A stretch of DNA of 64,000 bases from Burkholderia metallica (GTDB lineage Bacteria; Pseudomonadota; Gammaproteobacteria; Burkholderiales; Burkholderiaceae), in assembly GCF_902832845.1 (NCBI RefSeq), contig NZ_CADFDB010000012.1, positions 62,001 through 126,000 of the forward strand, in the 5' to 3' direction. Below the pieces are notes generated by a model. That model had not been told where the DNA came from, searched no databases, and worked only from the letters and a program-made list of their open reading frames with translations. Shown here piece after piece: positions 20,631 to 29,600 of the stretch; position 1 is the stretch's first letter, and every line of letters begins with the position of its first letter. The position numbers and the translations under genes were made by a program.

Positions 20631-20996
20631 ATGAGTCACGATCCGAATTGCCTGTTCTGCAAGATCGCGGCAGGCGAGATCCCGAGCACGAAGGTGCACG
20701 AGGACGACGAATTCGTCGCGTTCCGCGACATCCGCCCGGCGGCCGAGACGCACGTGCTCGTGATTCCGCGTCAGCATCTGCCGACGCTGTCGGCGGCGAG
20801 CGAGGGCGATGCGCCGATGCTCGGCCGGCTGATGCTGCTCGTGTCGCGTCTCGCCGAGCAGCTCGGGGTCGCGTATACCGGCGGCGAAACCGGTTTCCGT
20901 ACGGTGATCAATACGGGCCCGGGCGGCGGGCAGGAGGTCTACCACCTGCACGCGCATATCCTGGCCGGTCCGCGCCCCTGGCAGCGGATGGGTTGA
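20631..20996 (+). CDS. HIT-family nucleotide-binding hydrolase (HinT-like)
   Basis: 121 residues. The N-terminal CLFCKIAAGEIPSTKV and the histidine triad HLHAHI (H105, H107, H109) with GPGGGQEVYH place it in the HINT branch. Members hydrolyse purine nucleoside phosphoramidates. Complete. The biological role in this context is unknown, though HIT genes next to his and tat are common in beta-proteobacteria. Confidence 0.93.
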   Translation: MSHDPNCLFCKIAAGEIPSTKVHEDDEFVAFRDIRPAAETHVLVIPRQHLPTLSAASEGDAPMLGRLMLLVSRLAEQLGVAYTGGETGFRTVINTGPGGGQEVYHLHAHILAGPRPWQRMG

Positions 20997-21089
20997 CGGC
21001 GCGGGGCGTTTCCCCGCATCGATAGTCGAAGCCGGCGCGTTGCCGGCGATTTGCGCCGCGCAGCGGCGTGGTTGAGGAGAGGTTTCATC

Positions 21090-21320
21090 ATGGGTGGATT
21101 GAGCATTTGGCACTGGCTGATCGTGCTGCTGATCGTCGCGCTGGTTTTCGGTACGAAGAAGCTGCGCAACATCGGCAACGATCTCGGTAGCGCCGTGAAG
21201 GGTTTCAAGGACGGCATGAAGGAAGGCGAAACGCCGGCCGACGCGCAGCAGCTGCCGCGCACGGGCACGGTCGACGTCAACGCGAAGGAAACGACGCGTT
21301 CCGACTCGAACAAGGCGTAA
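21090..21320 (+). CDS. tatA: twin-arginine translocase subunit TatA
   Basis: 76 residues: short N-terminal helix [20 protein letters not shown], hinge [10 protein letters not shown], then an amphipathic helix and a polar tail. TatA oligomers form the passage for folded proteins in the cytoplasmic membrane. ATG 21090 is preceded by GAGGAGAGG; a longer frame from 21051 lacks a proper start for the family. First of tatABC. Confidence 0.95.
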   Translation: MGGLSIWHWLIVLLIVALVFGTKKLRNIGNDLGSAVKGFKDGMKEGETPADAQQLPRTGTVDVNAKETTRSDSNKA

Positions 21321-21346
21321 CGCCGGCACGCTGACAGGCATTCGCG

Positions 21347-21877
21347 ATGCTGGATCTCGGTCTTTCGAAGATGGCGCTGATCGGCGTCGTCGCGCTCGTG
21401 GTGCTCGGCCCCGAGCGCCTGCCGCGCGTTGCGCGTACGGCAGGCGCGCTGTTCGGCCGCGCGCAGCGGTACATCAACGACGTGAAGGCCGAGGTCTCGC
21501 GCGAAATCGAACTCGACGCGCTGCGGACGATGAAGACCGATTTCGAGACGGCTGCGCGCAACGTCGAAACGACGATTCACGACAACCTGCGCGAGCACGA
21601 GAAGGAACTGAACGACACGTGGCATTCCGCGGTTGGCGGTCTCAACGAAGCGGCGGGCGACGCCGGTTCGTACGGTTCCGGCGAGTCCGCGGCGCCGTCG
21701 TGGCGCGGCAGTCCGGCCGCGCTCGCGCCGAAGCGTCGCAACTGGCGCGTCAAGCAGGCGGCTGCGCCTGTCTGGTACAAGCGTGCGACCACCCGCCGGA
21801 CGCACGTGCAGTCGGGCGCCGCGCGTGTCGCGCGCCACCAGCCGGCCAGCCTGCGCCGGCCGACGCGCTTCTTCTGA
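21347..21877 (+). CDS. tatB: twin-arginine translocase subunit TatB
   Basis: 176 residues: MLDLGLSKMALIGVVALVVL then GPERLPRVART, the TatB-specific form, with the conserved glutamate at position 8 of TatB replaced by the Ser/Lys found in this genus. A long charged helix and a basic Arg/Ala-rich tail follow. TatB with TatC recognises twin-arginine signal peptides. The petA Rieske protein downstream is an obvious client. Confidence 0.93.
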   Translation: MLDLGLSKMALIGVVALVVLGPERLPRVARTAGALFGRAQRYINDVKAEVSREIELDALRTMKTDFETAARNVETTIHDNLREHEKELNDTWHSAVGGLNEAAGDAGSYGSGESAAPSWRGSPAALAPKRRNWRVKQAAAPVWYKRATTRRTHVQSGAARVARHQPASLRRPTRFF

Positions 21878-21918
21878 GTCGAGCGCATGCTCGCTCGTCA
21901 ATCCTACCGAGGGCCGGT

Positions 21919-22707
21919 GTGAGCGACCCCCAGCAGACCCCGGGCGACGCCCCGGAAGAAACCTTCATTTCCCATCTCGTCGAGCTTCGCGATCGCATCA
22001 TTCGCGCGGGGGCGGCCGTGATCGTCGTGTTCCTCGGGCTCGTCTACTGGGCGCCCGACATCTTCCGGCTGCTCGCGCGGCCGCTGATGGAGAATCTGCC
22101 GAAGGACGGCAAGATGATCGTCACCGACGTCACCGGCTCGTTCTTCGTGCCGATGAAGGTCACGATGCTCGTCGCGCTCGTGATCGCGCTGCCGATCGTG
22201 CTGTACCAGATCTGGGCATTCGTCGCGCCGGGGCTGTACCAGCACGAGAAGAAGCTCGTCGCGCCGCTCGTCGGCAGCAGCTACTTCCTGTTCCTGTGCG
22301 GGATGGCGTTCGCGTACTTCCTCGTGTTTCCGACGATCTTCCGCGTGATGGCGCACTACAACGCGCCGCTCGGGGCCGAGATGACGACCGACATCGACAA
22401 CTACCTGAGCTTCGTGCTCGGGATGTTCATCGCGTTCGGGGTCACGTTCGAGGTGCCGATCGTCGTCGTGCTGCTCGTCCGGATGGGGGTGCTGTCGCTG
22501 AAGAAGCTGAAGGAGATGCGGCCGTACGTGATCGTCGGCGCGTTCGTCGTCGCGGCGGTCGTCACGCCGCCGGACGTGTTCTCGCAACTGATGCTCGCGC
22601 TGCCGCTGGTCGTGCTGTTCGAGATCGGGCTGTTGGCCGCGCGGTTCTTCGTACCCAAGAAGCCGGCCGAGGAAGGCGACGCCGAGAACGGCGAAGCCGC
22701 CAGCTGA
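21919..22707 (+). CDS. tatC: twin-arginine translocase subunit TatC
   Basis: 262 residues from a GTG (VSDPQQTPGDAPEETF). TatC signatures: FISHLVELRDRIIRA with the conserved Glu, then six helices, and YQIWAFVAPGLYQHEKK. It is the membrane receptor for twin-arginine precursors. The start lies 42 bases after tatB and the reading frame upstream would overlap tatB. It ends before a bidirectional terminator. Confidence 0.95.
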   Translation: MSDPQQTPGDAPEETFISHLVELRDRIIRAGAAVIVVFLGLVYWAPDIFRLLARPLMENLPKDGKMIVTDVTGSFFVPMKVTMLVALVIALPIVLYQIWAFVAPGLYQHEKKLVAPLVGSSYFLFLCGMAFAYFLVFPTIFRVMAHYNAPLGAEMTTDIDNYLSFVLGMFIAFGVTFEVPIVVVLLVRMGVLSLKKLKEMRPYVIVGAFVVAAVVTPPDVFSQLMLALPLVVLFEIGLLAARFFVPKKPAEEGDAENGEAAS

Positions 22708-22841
22708 CGTTGGCGCGCTGGACGGTGCGTGGTGCGGCCGGGCTTGTTCGGTCGGAGCCGGGCAGCGCGACCGCCGTGTAGCAGCCCCGGAAGCGGGCGG
22801 AACGACCTGCCCGGCAACGACGGGCTTCGATATTCGATGGA

Positions 22842-22878
22842 AAGCAAAAGGGCAGCCAACCGGCTGCCCTTTTTGCTT
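22842..22878. terminator. bidirectional intrinsic terminator between tatC and the HtrA-type protease
   Basis: A near-perfect hairpin: AAGCAAAAGGGCAGCC, a 4-base loop region, GGCTGCCCTTTTTGCTT. It has A-tracts on the left and T-tracts on the right, so it can end transcripts from both sides. It lies between the convergent genes tatC and the protease. Confidence 0.9.
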
Positions 22879-22927
22879 CCGACGGCGTTTGGCGGTCGAC
22901 GCGCGGCGGCGCGCCGCGCCCCACGCG

Positions 22928-24133
22928 TCATTCGCTGTCGCTGTCCTGCTCGTCGAGCGTCTGCTTCGGCGGCGGCGGGCGCTTGCCGATCACGACGTTC
23001 ACGTCGAACTCCTTGCCCTTGCGCACGACGTGCACCTTGGTCGGCGTGCCGGGTTTGATCTGCGCGACGGTGTTCAACAGCTTCGTCGTGTCGGTGATCT
23101 CGTCGCCGTTGACCGAGACCAGGATGTCGCCCGGCTTGATGCCGGCCTTGTCGGCCGGGCCGCCCTGCAGCACGCCGGCGACGATCGCGCCCGATTTCTG
23201 CGACAGCCCGAACGACTCGGCGATCTCCGGCGTGACGTCCTGCGGCTCGACGCCGATCCAGCCGCGCGTGACCGAGCCCGTCGTGATGATGCTTTCGAGC
23301 ACCGTGCGTGCGGTGGATACGGGAATCGCGAAGCCGATGCCGAGCGAGCCGCCCGAGCGGGAATAGATGGCGGTGTTGATGCCGAGCAGGTTGCCGTTCA
23401 CGTCGACCAGCGCGCCGCCGGAATTGCCGGGGTTGATCGGCGCGTCGGTCTGGATGAAGTTCTCGAACGTGTTGATGCCGAGGTGGTTGCGGCCGAGCGC
23501 GCTGATGATCCCCATCGTGACCGTCTGGCCGACGCCGAACGGGTTGCCGATCGCGAGCACGACGTCGCCGACGCGCGACTGGTCGGAGCGGCCGAGCGTG
23601 ATCGTCGGCAGGTTCGTCATGTTGATCTTCAGCACCGCGAGGTCGGTCTCGGGATCGCTGCCGATCACCTTCGCGGTGCCGGTGCGGCCGTCGGCGAGCG
23701 CGACTTCGATCTGGTCGGCGCCGTCCACGACGTGCTGGTTCGTTAGAATGTAACCTTCAGGGCTCACGATGACGCCCGAGCCAAGGTTGGCGGCCGGTTC
23801 ATCCTGTTGCTTGCGGGCGTTGCGGTCGCCGAAGAAGTAGCGGAACAGCGGATCTTTCGCGCGCGGGTCGGGCGGCAGCGAGCCGTCCTTGCTGGAGAAC
23901 ACGTTGACGACGGCCGGCATCGCCTTTTGCGCGGCTTCCGCGTACGACGTGGTCGCCGGAGCGCCGCCGATGCCCGGCGCGACTTCCCGCAGCGCAACGA
24001 TCGGCGTGGCGAGCTGCTTGCCGAGCTGTCCTTGCCGTTGCAGCCATTGCGGCTTGAGCGTCACGACGATGAACATCAGCGCGAGCAGCACGGTGACCGC
24101 CTGCGCGAAGAACAGCCAGAAGCGTCTAAGCAT
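22928..24133 (-). CDS. DegS/DegQ-like periplasmic serine protease (HtrA family, one PDZ domain)
   Basis: 401 residues. One N-terminal membrane anchor (residues 8-26) replaces a cleaved signal. The trypsin-like domain has the full triad: H134 ([11 protein letters not shown]), D164 ([10 protein letters not shown]) and S238 ([10 protein letters not shown]). A single PDZ domain spans about 290-385, and the tail is acidic (LDEQDSDSE). Anchor plus one PDZ suggests a DegS-type regulatory protease controlling an envelope stress sigma factor, but no rseA/rpoE is nearby. It is convergent with tatC and divergent from the Nif3 gene. Confidence 0.9.
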   Translation of the reverse strand: MLRRFWLFFAQAVTVLLALMFIVVTLKPQWLQRQGQLGKQLATPIVALREVAPGIGGAPATTSYAEAAQKAMPAVVNVFSSKDGSLPPDPRAKDPLFRYFFGDRNARKQQDEPAANLGSGVIVSPEGYILTNQHVVDGADQIEVALADGRTGTAKVIGSDPETDLAVLKINMTNLPTITLGRSDQSRVGDVVLAIGNPFGVGQTVTMGIISALGRNHLGINTFENFIQTDAPINPGNSGGALVDVNGNLLGINTAIYSRSGGSLGIGFAIPVSTARTVLESIITTGSVTRGWIGVEPQDVTPEIAESFGLSQKSGAIVAGVLQGGPADKAGIKPGDILVSVNGDEITDTTKLLNTVAQIKPGTPTKVHVVRKGKEFDVNVVIGKRPPPPKQTLDEQDSDSE

Positions 24134-24154
24134 CTGAATGGATTAGAGGTTTAT

Positions 24155-24901
24155 ATGGATCGGATCGAACTCGAATTGTACTTGAACAATACCCTTGAAA
24201 CCGCGCGCTTCAAGGACTATTGCCCGAATGGCCTTCAGGTCGAGGGGCGCCGCAAGATCGAGAAGATCGCCACCGGCGTCACGGCGTCTGTCGCGTTTCT
24301 CGAAGCCGCGCTCGAATGGGGGGCCGACGCCGTGCTCGTCCATCACGGCTATTTCTGGCGCAACGAGCCGGCGCAGATCACGGGCCGCAAGTACCAGCGC
24401 CTGAAGCTGCTGCTCGCAAACGACCTGAACCTGTTCGCATTCCACCTGCCGCTCGACGCGCATCCCGAATACGGCAACAACGCGCAGCTCGGCGAGCGGC
24501 TCGGGCTGATCGGCGACCAACGCTTCGGCGACGGCGACCTCGGCTGGATGGCGACGCTGCCGATGCCCGTCACGCTCGAGCACTTCGTCGCCAAGGTCGA
24601 GCACACGCTCGGCCGCACGCCGCTCGTGCTCGGCGATCCGGACATGCAACTGCGCCGCATCGCATGGTGCACCGGCGCCGCGCAAAGCTATTTCGACGCG
24701 GCGATTGATGCCGGCGCGGACGTGTTCCTGACCGGCGAGGTGTCCGAATACGTGACGCACACGGCGGCCGAGAGCGGCGTCGCGTTCGTTGCGGCGGGGC
24801 ACCATGCGACCGAGCGCTACGGAATCCAGGCGCTGGGCGCCCATTTGTCCGAAAAATTCGATATCGAACACCTTTTCATCGATATTCATAACCCGGTCTG
24901 A
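24155..24901 (+). CDS. Nif3-like dinuclear metal-centre protein
   Basis: 248 residues: [12 protein letters not shown] at the N-terminus, [22 protein letters not shown], and the second metal motif [12 protein letters not shown]. All match Nif3/YbgI proteins, toroidal hexamers whose activity has been linked to GTP cyclohydrolase-like or metallo-hydrolase chemistry but is not settled. ATG 24155 starts [11 protein letters not shown]. After it, 24902-25119 is A/T-richer and probably carries the petABC promoter. Confidence 0.92.
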   Translation: MDRIELELYLNNTLETARFKDYCPNGLQVEGRRKIEKIATGVTASVAFLEAALEWGADAVLVHHGYFWRNEPAQITGRKYQRLKLLLANDLNLFAFHLPLDAHPEYGNNAQLGERLGLIGDQRFGDGDLGWMATLPMPVTLEHFVAKVEHTLGRTPLVLGDPDMQLRRIAWCTGAAQSYFDAAIDAGADVFLTGEVSEYVTHTAAESGVAFVAAGHHATERYGIQALGAHLSEKFDIEHLFIDIHNPV

Positions 24902-25119
24902 ATGCCGGATTTGCGGCGGCGCATCGAAATTTCACAATGTAGCGGATGCTTAAAAGCGAAATGATTTAATTGCTCCGATAGTGCGGGAAAACCCTTAACT
25001 ATCAAACACTTCGAAGGGATTTTCATCTCCGGGCCTTGTAAATGGCGACTCCATTCGAGCAAACTAGCGGCGGAATGGAAAGTCGTGACGGAAAATCCAA
25101 CTCAGAAGTGGGGCGTGTG

Positions 25120-25740
25120 ATGCGAGACAAGGAAGAGAAACGCGTCGACAGCGGCCGCCGTACCTGGCTGATTGCGACATCCGTAGCAGGTGGCGTGGGA
25201 GGCGTAGCCACCGTCATACCTTTCGCGGCGTCGCTTGCGCCGTCCGCGAAAGCGAAAGCGGCCGGTGCACCGGTCGAAGTGGACATCAGCGGGCTGAAGC
25301 CCGGTGAAATGGTGACCGTGCCGTGGCGCGGCAAGCCGGTGTGGATCCTGAACCGCACCGACGCGATGCTGGCCGATGTGGTCAAGGCCGACAAGGAAGT
25401 GGCCGACCCCACCACCGAAAAGCCCTACACGATGCCGTTGCCCGCGTATTGCGCGAACGAATATCGCTCGCGGGCCGATCGCAAGAACATCCTCGTCGTG
25501 ATGGCCGTGTGCACGCACCTCGGCTGCACGCCAAGCCAACGCTTCACGCCGGGTCCGCAGCCGAACCTGCCGGACGACTGGCCGGGCGGTTTCCTCTGCC
25601 CGTGTCACGGTTCGACCTACGACCTCGCCGGCCGTGTGTTCAAGAACAAGCCGGCGCCTCAGAATCTCGACATCCCGCCCTACATGTTCACGTCGGCAAC
25701 GACCCTCGTGATCGGCAAGGACGAGAAAGGAGAAGCGTGA
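25120..25740 (+). CDS. petA: ubiquinol-cytochrome c reductase Rieske iron-sulfur subunit PetA
   Basis: 206 residues from ATG 25120. The N-terminus has a twin-arginine-type signal-anchor (VDSGRRTWLIATSVAGGVGG), fitting the nearby tatABC. The Rieske cluster ligands are C131/H133 in CTHLGC and C160-x-C162-H163 in CPCHGSTYD. It carries electrons from ubiquinol to cytochrome c1 in the bc1 complex. In-frame ATGs at 25042 and 25078 would add 26 or 12 residues; 25120 gives the usual length. The stop overlaps petB (TGATG). Confidence 0.93.
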   Translation: MRDKEEKRVDSGRRTWLIATSVAGGVGGVATVIPFAASLAPSAKAKAAGAPVEVDISGLKPGEMVTVPWRGKPVWILNRTDAMLADVVKADKEVADPTTEKPYTMPLPAYCANEYRSRADRKNILVVMAVCTHLGCTPSQRFTPGPQPNLPDDWPGGFLCPCHGSTYDLAGRVFKNKPAPQNLDIPPYMFTSATTLVIGKDEKGEA

Positions 25741-27119
25741 TGGCCGACAACAAGGAAGTCTCCACGACAGGTCTCACCGGCTGGATCGATCAACGCTTCC
25801 CGCTCACGTCCACCTGGAAGAAGCACGTTTCCGAGTACTACGCGCCGAAGAACTTCAATTTCTGGTACTTCTTCGGCTCCCTCGCGCTGCTGGTGCTGGT
25901 CAACCAGATCGTCACGGGCATCTTCCTGACGATGAACTACAAGCCCGACTCGACGCTCGCGTTCGCGTCGGTCGAGTACATCATGCGCGAGGTGCCGTGG
26001 GGCTGGCTGATCCGCTACATGCACTCCACGGGCGCGTCGATGTTCTTCGTCGTCGTCTACCTGCACATGTTCCGCGGGCTGCTGTACGGGTCGTATCGCA
26101 AGCCGCGCGAACTCGTGTGGATCTTCGGCTGCGCGATCTTCCTGTGCCTGATGGCCGAGGCGTTCTTCGGCTACCTGCTGCCGTGGGGCCAGATGTCGTT
26201 CTGGGGCGCGCAGGTGATCGTGAACCTGTTCTCGGCGATCCCGTTCGTCGGCCCGGACCTGTCGCTGTGGATTCGCGGCGACTACGTCGTGTCGGACGTC
26301 ACGCTGAACCGCTTCTTCGCGTTCCACGTGATCGCGATTCCGCTCGTGCTGGTCGGCCTCGTGGTCGCGCACCTCGTCGCGCTTCACGAGGTGGGGTCGA
26401 ACAACCCGGACGGCATCGAGATCAAGGCGAAGAAGGACGAGAACGGCATTCCGCTCGACGGCATCCCGTTCCATCCGTACTACTCGGTGCACGATTTCCT
26501 CGGCGTGTGCGTGTTCCTGATGGTGTTCGCGCTGATCGTGTTCTTCTCGCCGGAGATGGGCGGCTACTTCCTCGAGGCGAACAACTTCGTCCCGGCGAAC
26601 CCGCTGCAGACGCCGCCCGAGATCGCGCCGGTCTGGTACTTCACCGCGTTCTACGCGATGCTGCGCGCGACCACCGATCCGTTCAAGATCGTGCTGATGA
26701 TCGTGATCGCGCTGCTCGGCGTGCTCGCGCTGATCCGCGCGCGCGGCAAGTGGAAGGTCGGCCTGCCGGTGCTCGCCGCGGCGATCGTCGTGTTCATGTA
26801 CCTGACGGAGTCGAAGTTCTGGGGCGTGGTCGTGATGGGCTCGGCGGTGATCACGCTGTTCTTCCTGCCATGGCTCGACCGCAGCCCGGTGAAGTCGATC
26901 CGCTACCGGCCGCTGTTCCACAAGGTGTTCCTCGGGATCTTCGTCGCGGCGTTCCTGACCCTCGCGTTCCTCGGCACGCGGCCGCCATCGCCTGCCGCGA
27001 CGCTGATCGCGCAGTGCTGCGCGCTGATCTACTTCGCGTTCTTCCTCGGCATGCCCGTCTGGACGCCGCTTGGCACGTTCAAGCAGCCGCCGGAGCGGGT
27101 GCGCTTCAAGCCCCATTAA
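25740..27119 (+). CDS. petB: cytochrome b subunit PetB of the bc1 complex
   Basis: 459 residues, multi-helix membrane protein. Haem-ligand histidines lie in RYMHSTGASMFFVVVYLHMFRG and in FFAFHVIAIPLVLVGLVVAHLVALHEVGSNNP, quoted here in part: RYMHSTGASMFF and FHVIAIPLVLVGLVVAH. The quinol-site PPEIAPVWYFTAFYAMLR motif has W in place of the common PEWYF form (variant APVWYF). The C-terminal region extends beyond eight helices, as in beta-proteobacteria. It overlaps petA. Confidence 0.96.
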   Translation: MADNKEVSTTGLTGWIDQRFPLTSTWKKHVSEYYAPKNFNFWYFFGSLALLVLVNQIVTGIFLTMNYKPDSTLAFASVEYIMREVPWGWLIRYMHSTGASMFFVVVYLHMFRGLLYGSYRKPRELVWIFGCAIFLCLMAEAFFGYLLPWGQMSFWGAQVIVNLFSAIPFVGPDLSLWIRGDYVVSDVTLNRFFAFHVIAIPLVLVGLVVAHLVALHEVGSNNPDGIEIKAKKDENGIPLDGIPFHPYYSVHDFLGVCVFLMVFALIVFFSPEMGGYFLEANNFVPANPLQTPPEIAPVWYFTAFYAMLRATTDPFKIVLMIVIALLGVLALIRARGKWKVGLPVLAAAIVVFMYLTESKFWGVVVMGSAVITLFFLPWLDRSPVKSIRYRPLFHKVFLGIFVAAFLTLAFLGTRPPSPAATLIAQCCALIYFAFFLGMPVWTPLGTFKQPPERVRFKPH

Positions 27120-27140
27120 CGTGAGCGAGGAGAGAACGAC

Positions 27141-27899
27141 ATGAAGAAACTGCTTTCGACACTCGCGCTGATCGGGGCGACGGCCTGTGCGCTGCTGGCG
27201 GCGCCGGCGGTTCGGGCGGAAGGTAATTTTCCGCTCGACCGGGCGCCCGATAACACGGAAAATCTCGTTTCGCTTCAGCACGGCGCGCAATTGTTTGTAA
27301 ACTATTGCCTGAACTGCCACAGCGCGAACCTGATGCGCTACAACCGTCTGACGGATCTGGGCATATCCCAGAAGGAGATCGAAAAGAATCTCCTGTTCAC
27401 GACCGACAAGGTCGGCAACACGATGTCCGTTGCGATGCGGCCCGAAGACGCGAAGAACTGGCTCGGCACCTCGCCGCCCGACCTGTCGGTCGAGGAGCGC
27501 GCGCGCGGCCGCGACTGGCTGTATACGTATCTGCGCAGTTTCTACCGCGACGATACGCGGCCGACCGGCTGGAACAACGCGGTGTTCGAGAACGTCGGCA
27601 TGCCCCATGTACTGTGGCAGCTGCAGGGGCAGCGCACCGCCAAATTCGAAGACAAGACGGACGAGGAGACGGGCGAGAAGGTCCATACGCTCGTCGGCTT
27701 CCAGCAGGTCACACCGGGGACACTGTCCTCGGTGGATTATGATGCTGCGGTTGCCGACCTGGTGGCGTACATGACCTGGATGTCCGAGCCGGCTCAGCAG
27801 ACCCGCAAACGCCTCGGCGTGTGGGTGCTGATCTTTCTCGGTGTCCTGACTTTCCTGGCCTGGCGGCTCAATGCCGCGTACTGGAAAGATATCAAGTAA
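27141..27899 (+). CDS. petC: cytochrome c1 subunit PetC
   Basis: 252 residues. A signal peptide (MKKLLSTLALIGATACALLA) precedes the haem c motif CLNCH in VNYCLNCHSANLM. The axial methionine is likely in the M of NTMSVAMRP or VGMPHV. A C-terminal membrane anchor (VWVLIFLGVLTFLAWRLNAAYW) follows. It lies 21 bases after petB and closes petABC. Confidence 0.95.
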   Translation: MKKLLSTLALIGATACALLAAPAVRAEGNFPLDRAPDNTENLVSLQHGAQLFVNYCLNCHSANLMRYNRLTDLGISQKEIEKNLLFTTDKVGNTMSVAMRPEDAKNWLGTSPPDLSVEERARGRDWLYTYLRSFYRDDTRPTGWNNAVFENVGMPHVLWQLQGQRTAKFEDKTDEETGEKVHTLVGFQQVTPGTLSSVDYDAAVADLVAYMTWMSEPAQQTRKRLGVWVLIFLGVLTFLAWRLNAAYWKDIK

Positions 27900-27904
27900 T
27901 CACG

Positions 27905-27976
27905 CCTGACCGGCGTGGGGCCGGCGCAAGGTGGAACCCGCAACGGGTTCGCCGCGTGCCGGCCCTCGGCTTTTTT
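27905..27976 (+). terminator. likely intrinsic terminator after petC
   Basis: GGGGCCGGCGC at about 27916-27926 can pair with GCGTGCCGGCCC at 27953-27964, and TCGGCTTTTTT follows. The enclosed bases contain a second small hairpin (AACCCGCAACGGGTT). The T-tract ends 15 bases before the sspA start, so some read-through or an sspA promoter inside is possible. Confidence 0.65.
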
Positions 27977-27991
27977 GAGGAAAACGCAAAC

Positions 27992-28603
27992 ATGATGGTT
28001 CTGTATTCCGGCACAACTTGCCCGTTCTCCCAGCGTTGCCGGCTGGTGCTGTTCGAGAAGGGCATGGACTTCGAAATCCGTGACGTCGATCTGTTCAACA
28101 AGCCGGAAGACATTTCGGTGATGAACCCGTACGGTCAGGTGCCGATCCTGGTCGAGCGCGACCTGATCCTGTACGAATCGAACATCATCAACGAGTACAT
28201 CGACGAGCGCTTCCCGCATCCGCAACTGATGCCGGCCGACCCGGTGCAGCGCGCACGCGCGCGCCTGTTCCTGCTCAACTTCGAGAAGGAACTGTTCGTC
28301 CACGTCAGCACGCTCGAGAACGAGAAGGGCAAGGCGGCGGAGAAGAACCACGAGAAGGCACGCCTCGCGATCCGCGATCGCCTGACGCAGCTCGCGCCGA
28401 TCTTCGTGAAGAACAAGTACATGCTCGGCGAGGAATTCTCGATGCTCGACGTCGCGATCGCGCCGCTGCTGTGGCGTCTGGATCACTACGGCATCGAACT
28501 GTCGAAGAACGCTGCGCCGCTGATGAAGTACGCCGAGCGGATCTTCAGCCGTCCGGCCTATATCGAAGCACTGACGCCGTCCGAAAAGGTCATGCGTCGT
28601 TGA
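27992..28603 (+). CDS. sspA: stringent starvation protein A
   Basis: 203 residues, glutathione-transferase fold without catalytic role: MMVLYSGTTCPFSQRCR, NPYGQVPILVERDLILYES, and the C-terminal helix domain. SspA binds RNA polymerase and alters transcription in stationary phase or starvation. ATG preceded by GAGGAAAACGC. It is followed by sspB, the usual pair, and comes right after petABC as in many proteobacteria. Confidence 0.93.
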   Translation: MMVLYSGTTCPFSQRCRLVLFEKGMDFEIRDVDLFNKPEDISVMNPYGQVPILVERDLILYESNIINEYIDERFPHPQLMPADPVQRARARLFLLNFEKELFVHVSTLENEKGKAAEKNHEKARLAIRDRLTQLAPIFVKNKYMLGEEFSMLDVAIAPLLWRLDHYGIELSKNAAPLMKYAERIFSRPAYIEALTPSEKVMRR

Positions 28604-28673
28604 TGGTGCAATGAGTGCATGACGGAGCGGGCGGCGTGGCGTGCCGCGCCCCCGCTCTGGTTCGAGGATTGTG

Positions 28674-29201
28674 ATGCAAGAGATTTCAACGAAGCCTTAT
28701 CTGCTGCGCGCGTTGTACGAGTGGTGCACCGATAACGGTTACACGCCGCATATCGCGGTGAGGGTCGACAACTCGACGCGCGTGCCGCGTCAGTTCGTGC
28801 GTGACGGCGAGATCGTGCTCAACATCAGCTTCGAGGCGACGAGCCAACTGCAGATGGGTAACGAGTGGATCGAATTCACGGCCCGGTTCTCCGGGAAGGC
28901 GCACAAGATCGAGATTCCGGTTGCCAACGTGCTCGCGATCTATGCGCGCGAGAACGGGCAGGGCATGGCGTTCCAGGTCGATGCGGTTGCGGGTGAGGGC
29001 GCCGATTCGGGTGCGTTCGACGAAGATGCGGCGCAGGCGGATGATGCGCCGCGCGACGAATCGCCTGCTGCATTGACGCCGGTGGCCGACAGCGGCGCGA
29101 ACGAGGAGCCGTCCGAAGGCGCCGACGAACCGCCGAAAACCGACGGCGATGGCGACGGTTCGAAAGGTGGCAGCAGACCTCGCCTCAAGATCGTGAAATG
29201 A
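28674..29201 (+). CDS. sspB: ClpXP protease specificity-enhancing factor SspB
   Basis: 175 residues: KPYLLRALYEWCTDNGYTPHI, VLNISFEATSQLQMGN and IPVANVLAIYARENGQGM form the SspB peptide-binding domain (1-110). An acidic linker and a short basic tail (RPRLKIVK) that would dock on ClpX follow. It delivers ssrA-tagged proteins from stalled ribosomes to ClpXP. 70 bases after sspA. Confidence 0.95.
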   Translation: MQEISTKPYLLRALYEWCTDNGYTPHIAVRVDNSTRVPRQFVRDGEIVLNISFEATSQLQMGNEWIEFTARFSGKAHKIEIPVANVLAIYARENGQGMAFQVDAVAGEGADSGAFDEDAAQADDAPRDESPAALTPVADSGANEEPSEGADEPPKTDGDGDGSKGGSRPRLKIVK

Positions 29202-29203
29202 GG

Positions 29204-29209
29204 TAGAAT
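29204..29209 (+). promoter_or_regulatory. candidate -10 box for tRNA-Thr
   Basis: TAGAAT lies just after the sspB stop, ending 11 bases before the first tRNA nucleotide; the -35 would fall inside the sspB end and is poor. The position fits a tRNA promoter. Confidence 0.45.
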
Positions 29210-29219
29210 CTCGCGCTAC

Positions 29220-29295
<76 letters not shown>

Positions 29296-29306
29296 AATTG
29301 AACGAA

Positions 29307-29340
29307 GGGTCGGGAGGTTTTCCTCCCGGCCCTTTGTCTT
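29307..29340 (+). terminator. intrinsic terminator of tRNA-Thr
   Basis: GGGTCGGGAGG, loop TTTT, CCTCCCGGCCC (one G-T pair), followed by TTTGTCTTT. Located 12 bases after the tRNA. From 29341 to 29600 I see no gene. Confidence 0.9.
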
Positions 29341-29600
29341 TGGGCGCCCAGCATGGGCGTACTCCTGCGAGTGAAAGTCTCGCCATGAGTTGATCACAGC
29401 GAATGAGGCAAAGCGCAACTGCGTGAGGGTGACTGAGCGCGGGGCGTAAGTTGTGAGCCGATGGACAAGAATCGGATAGAAGGCGCTGCCGAGCAGGGCG
29501 AACGGGAAAAGAACCGCTAAGCTCTTGTGATTCGGGCGAAGTGGCGTAAATCCGGCGGGCCAGAGCGTAATCGTGTCTCCCGGACCGGACGCAAACACCT

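Noticed and set aside
25680-27686. Long minus-strand frame opposite petB and petC.
   Set aside because: Composition dominated by Arg, His and Asp with no motif; the plus strand encodes clear bc1 subunits.
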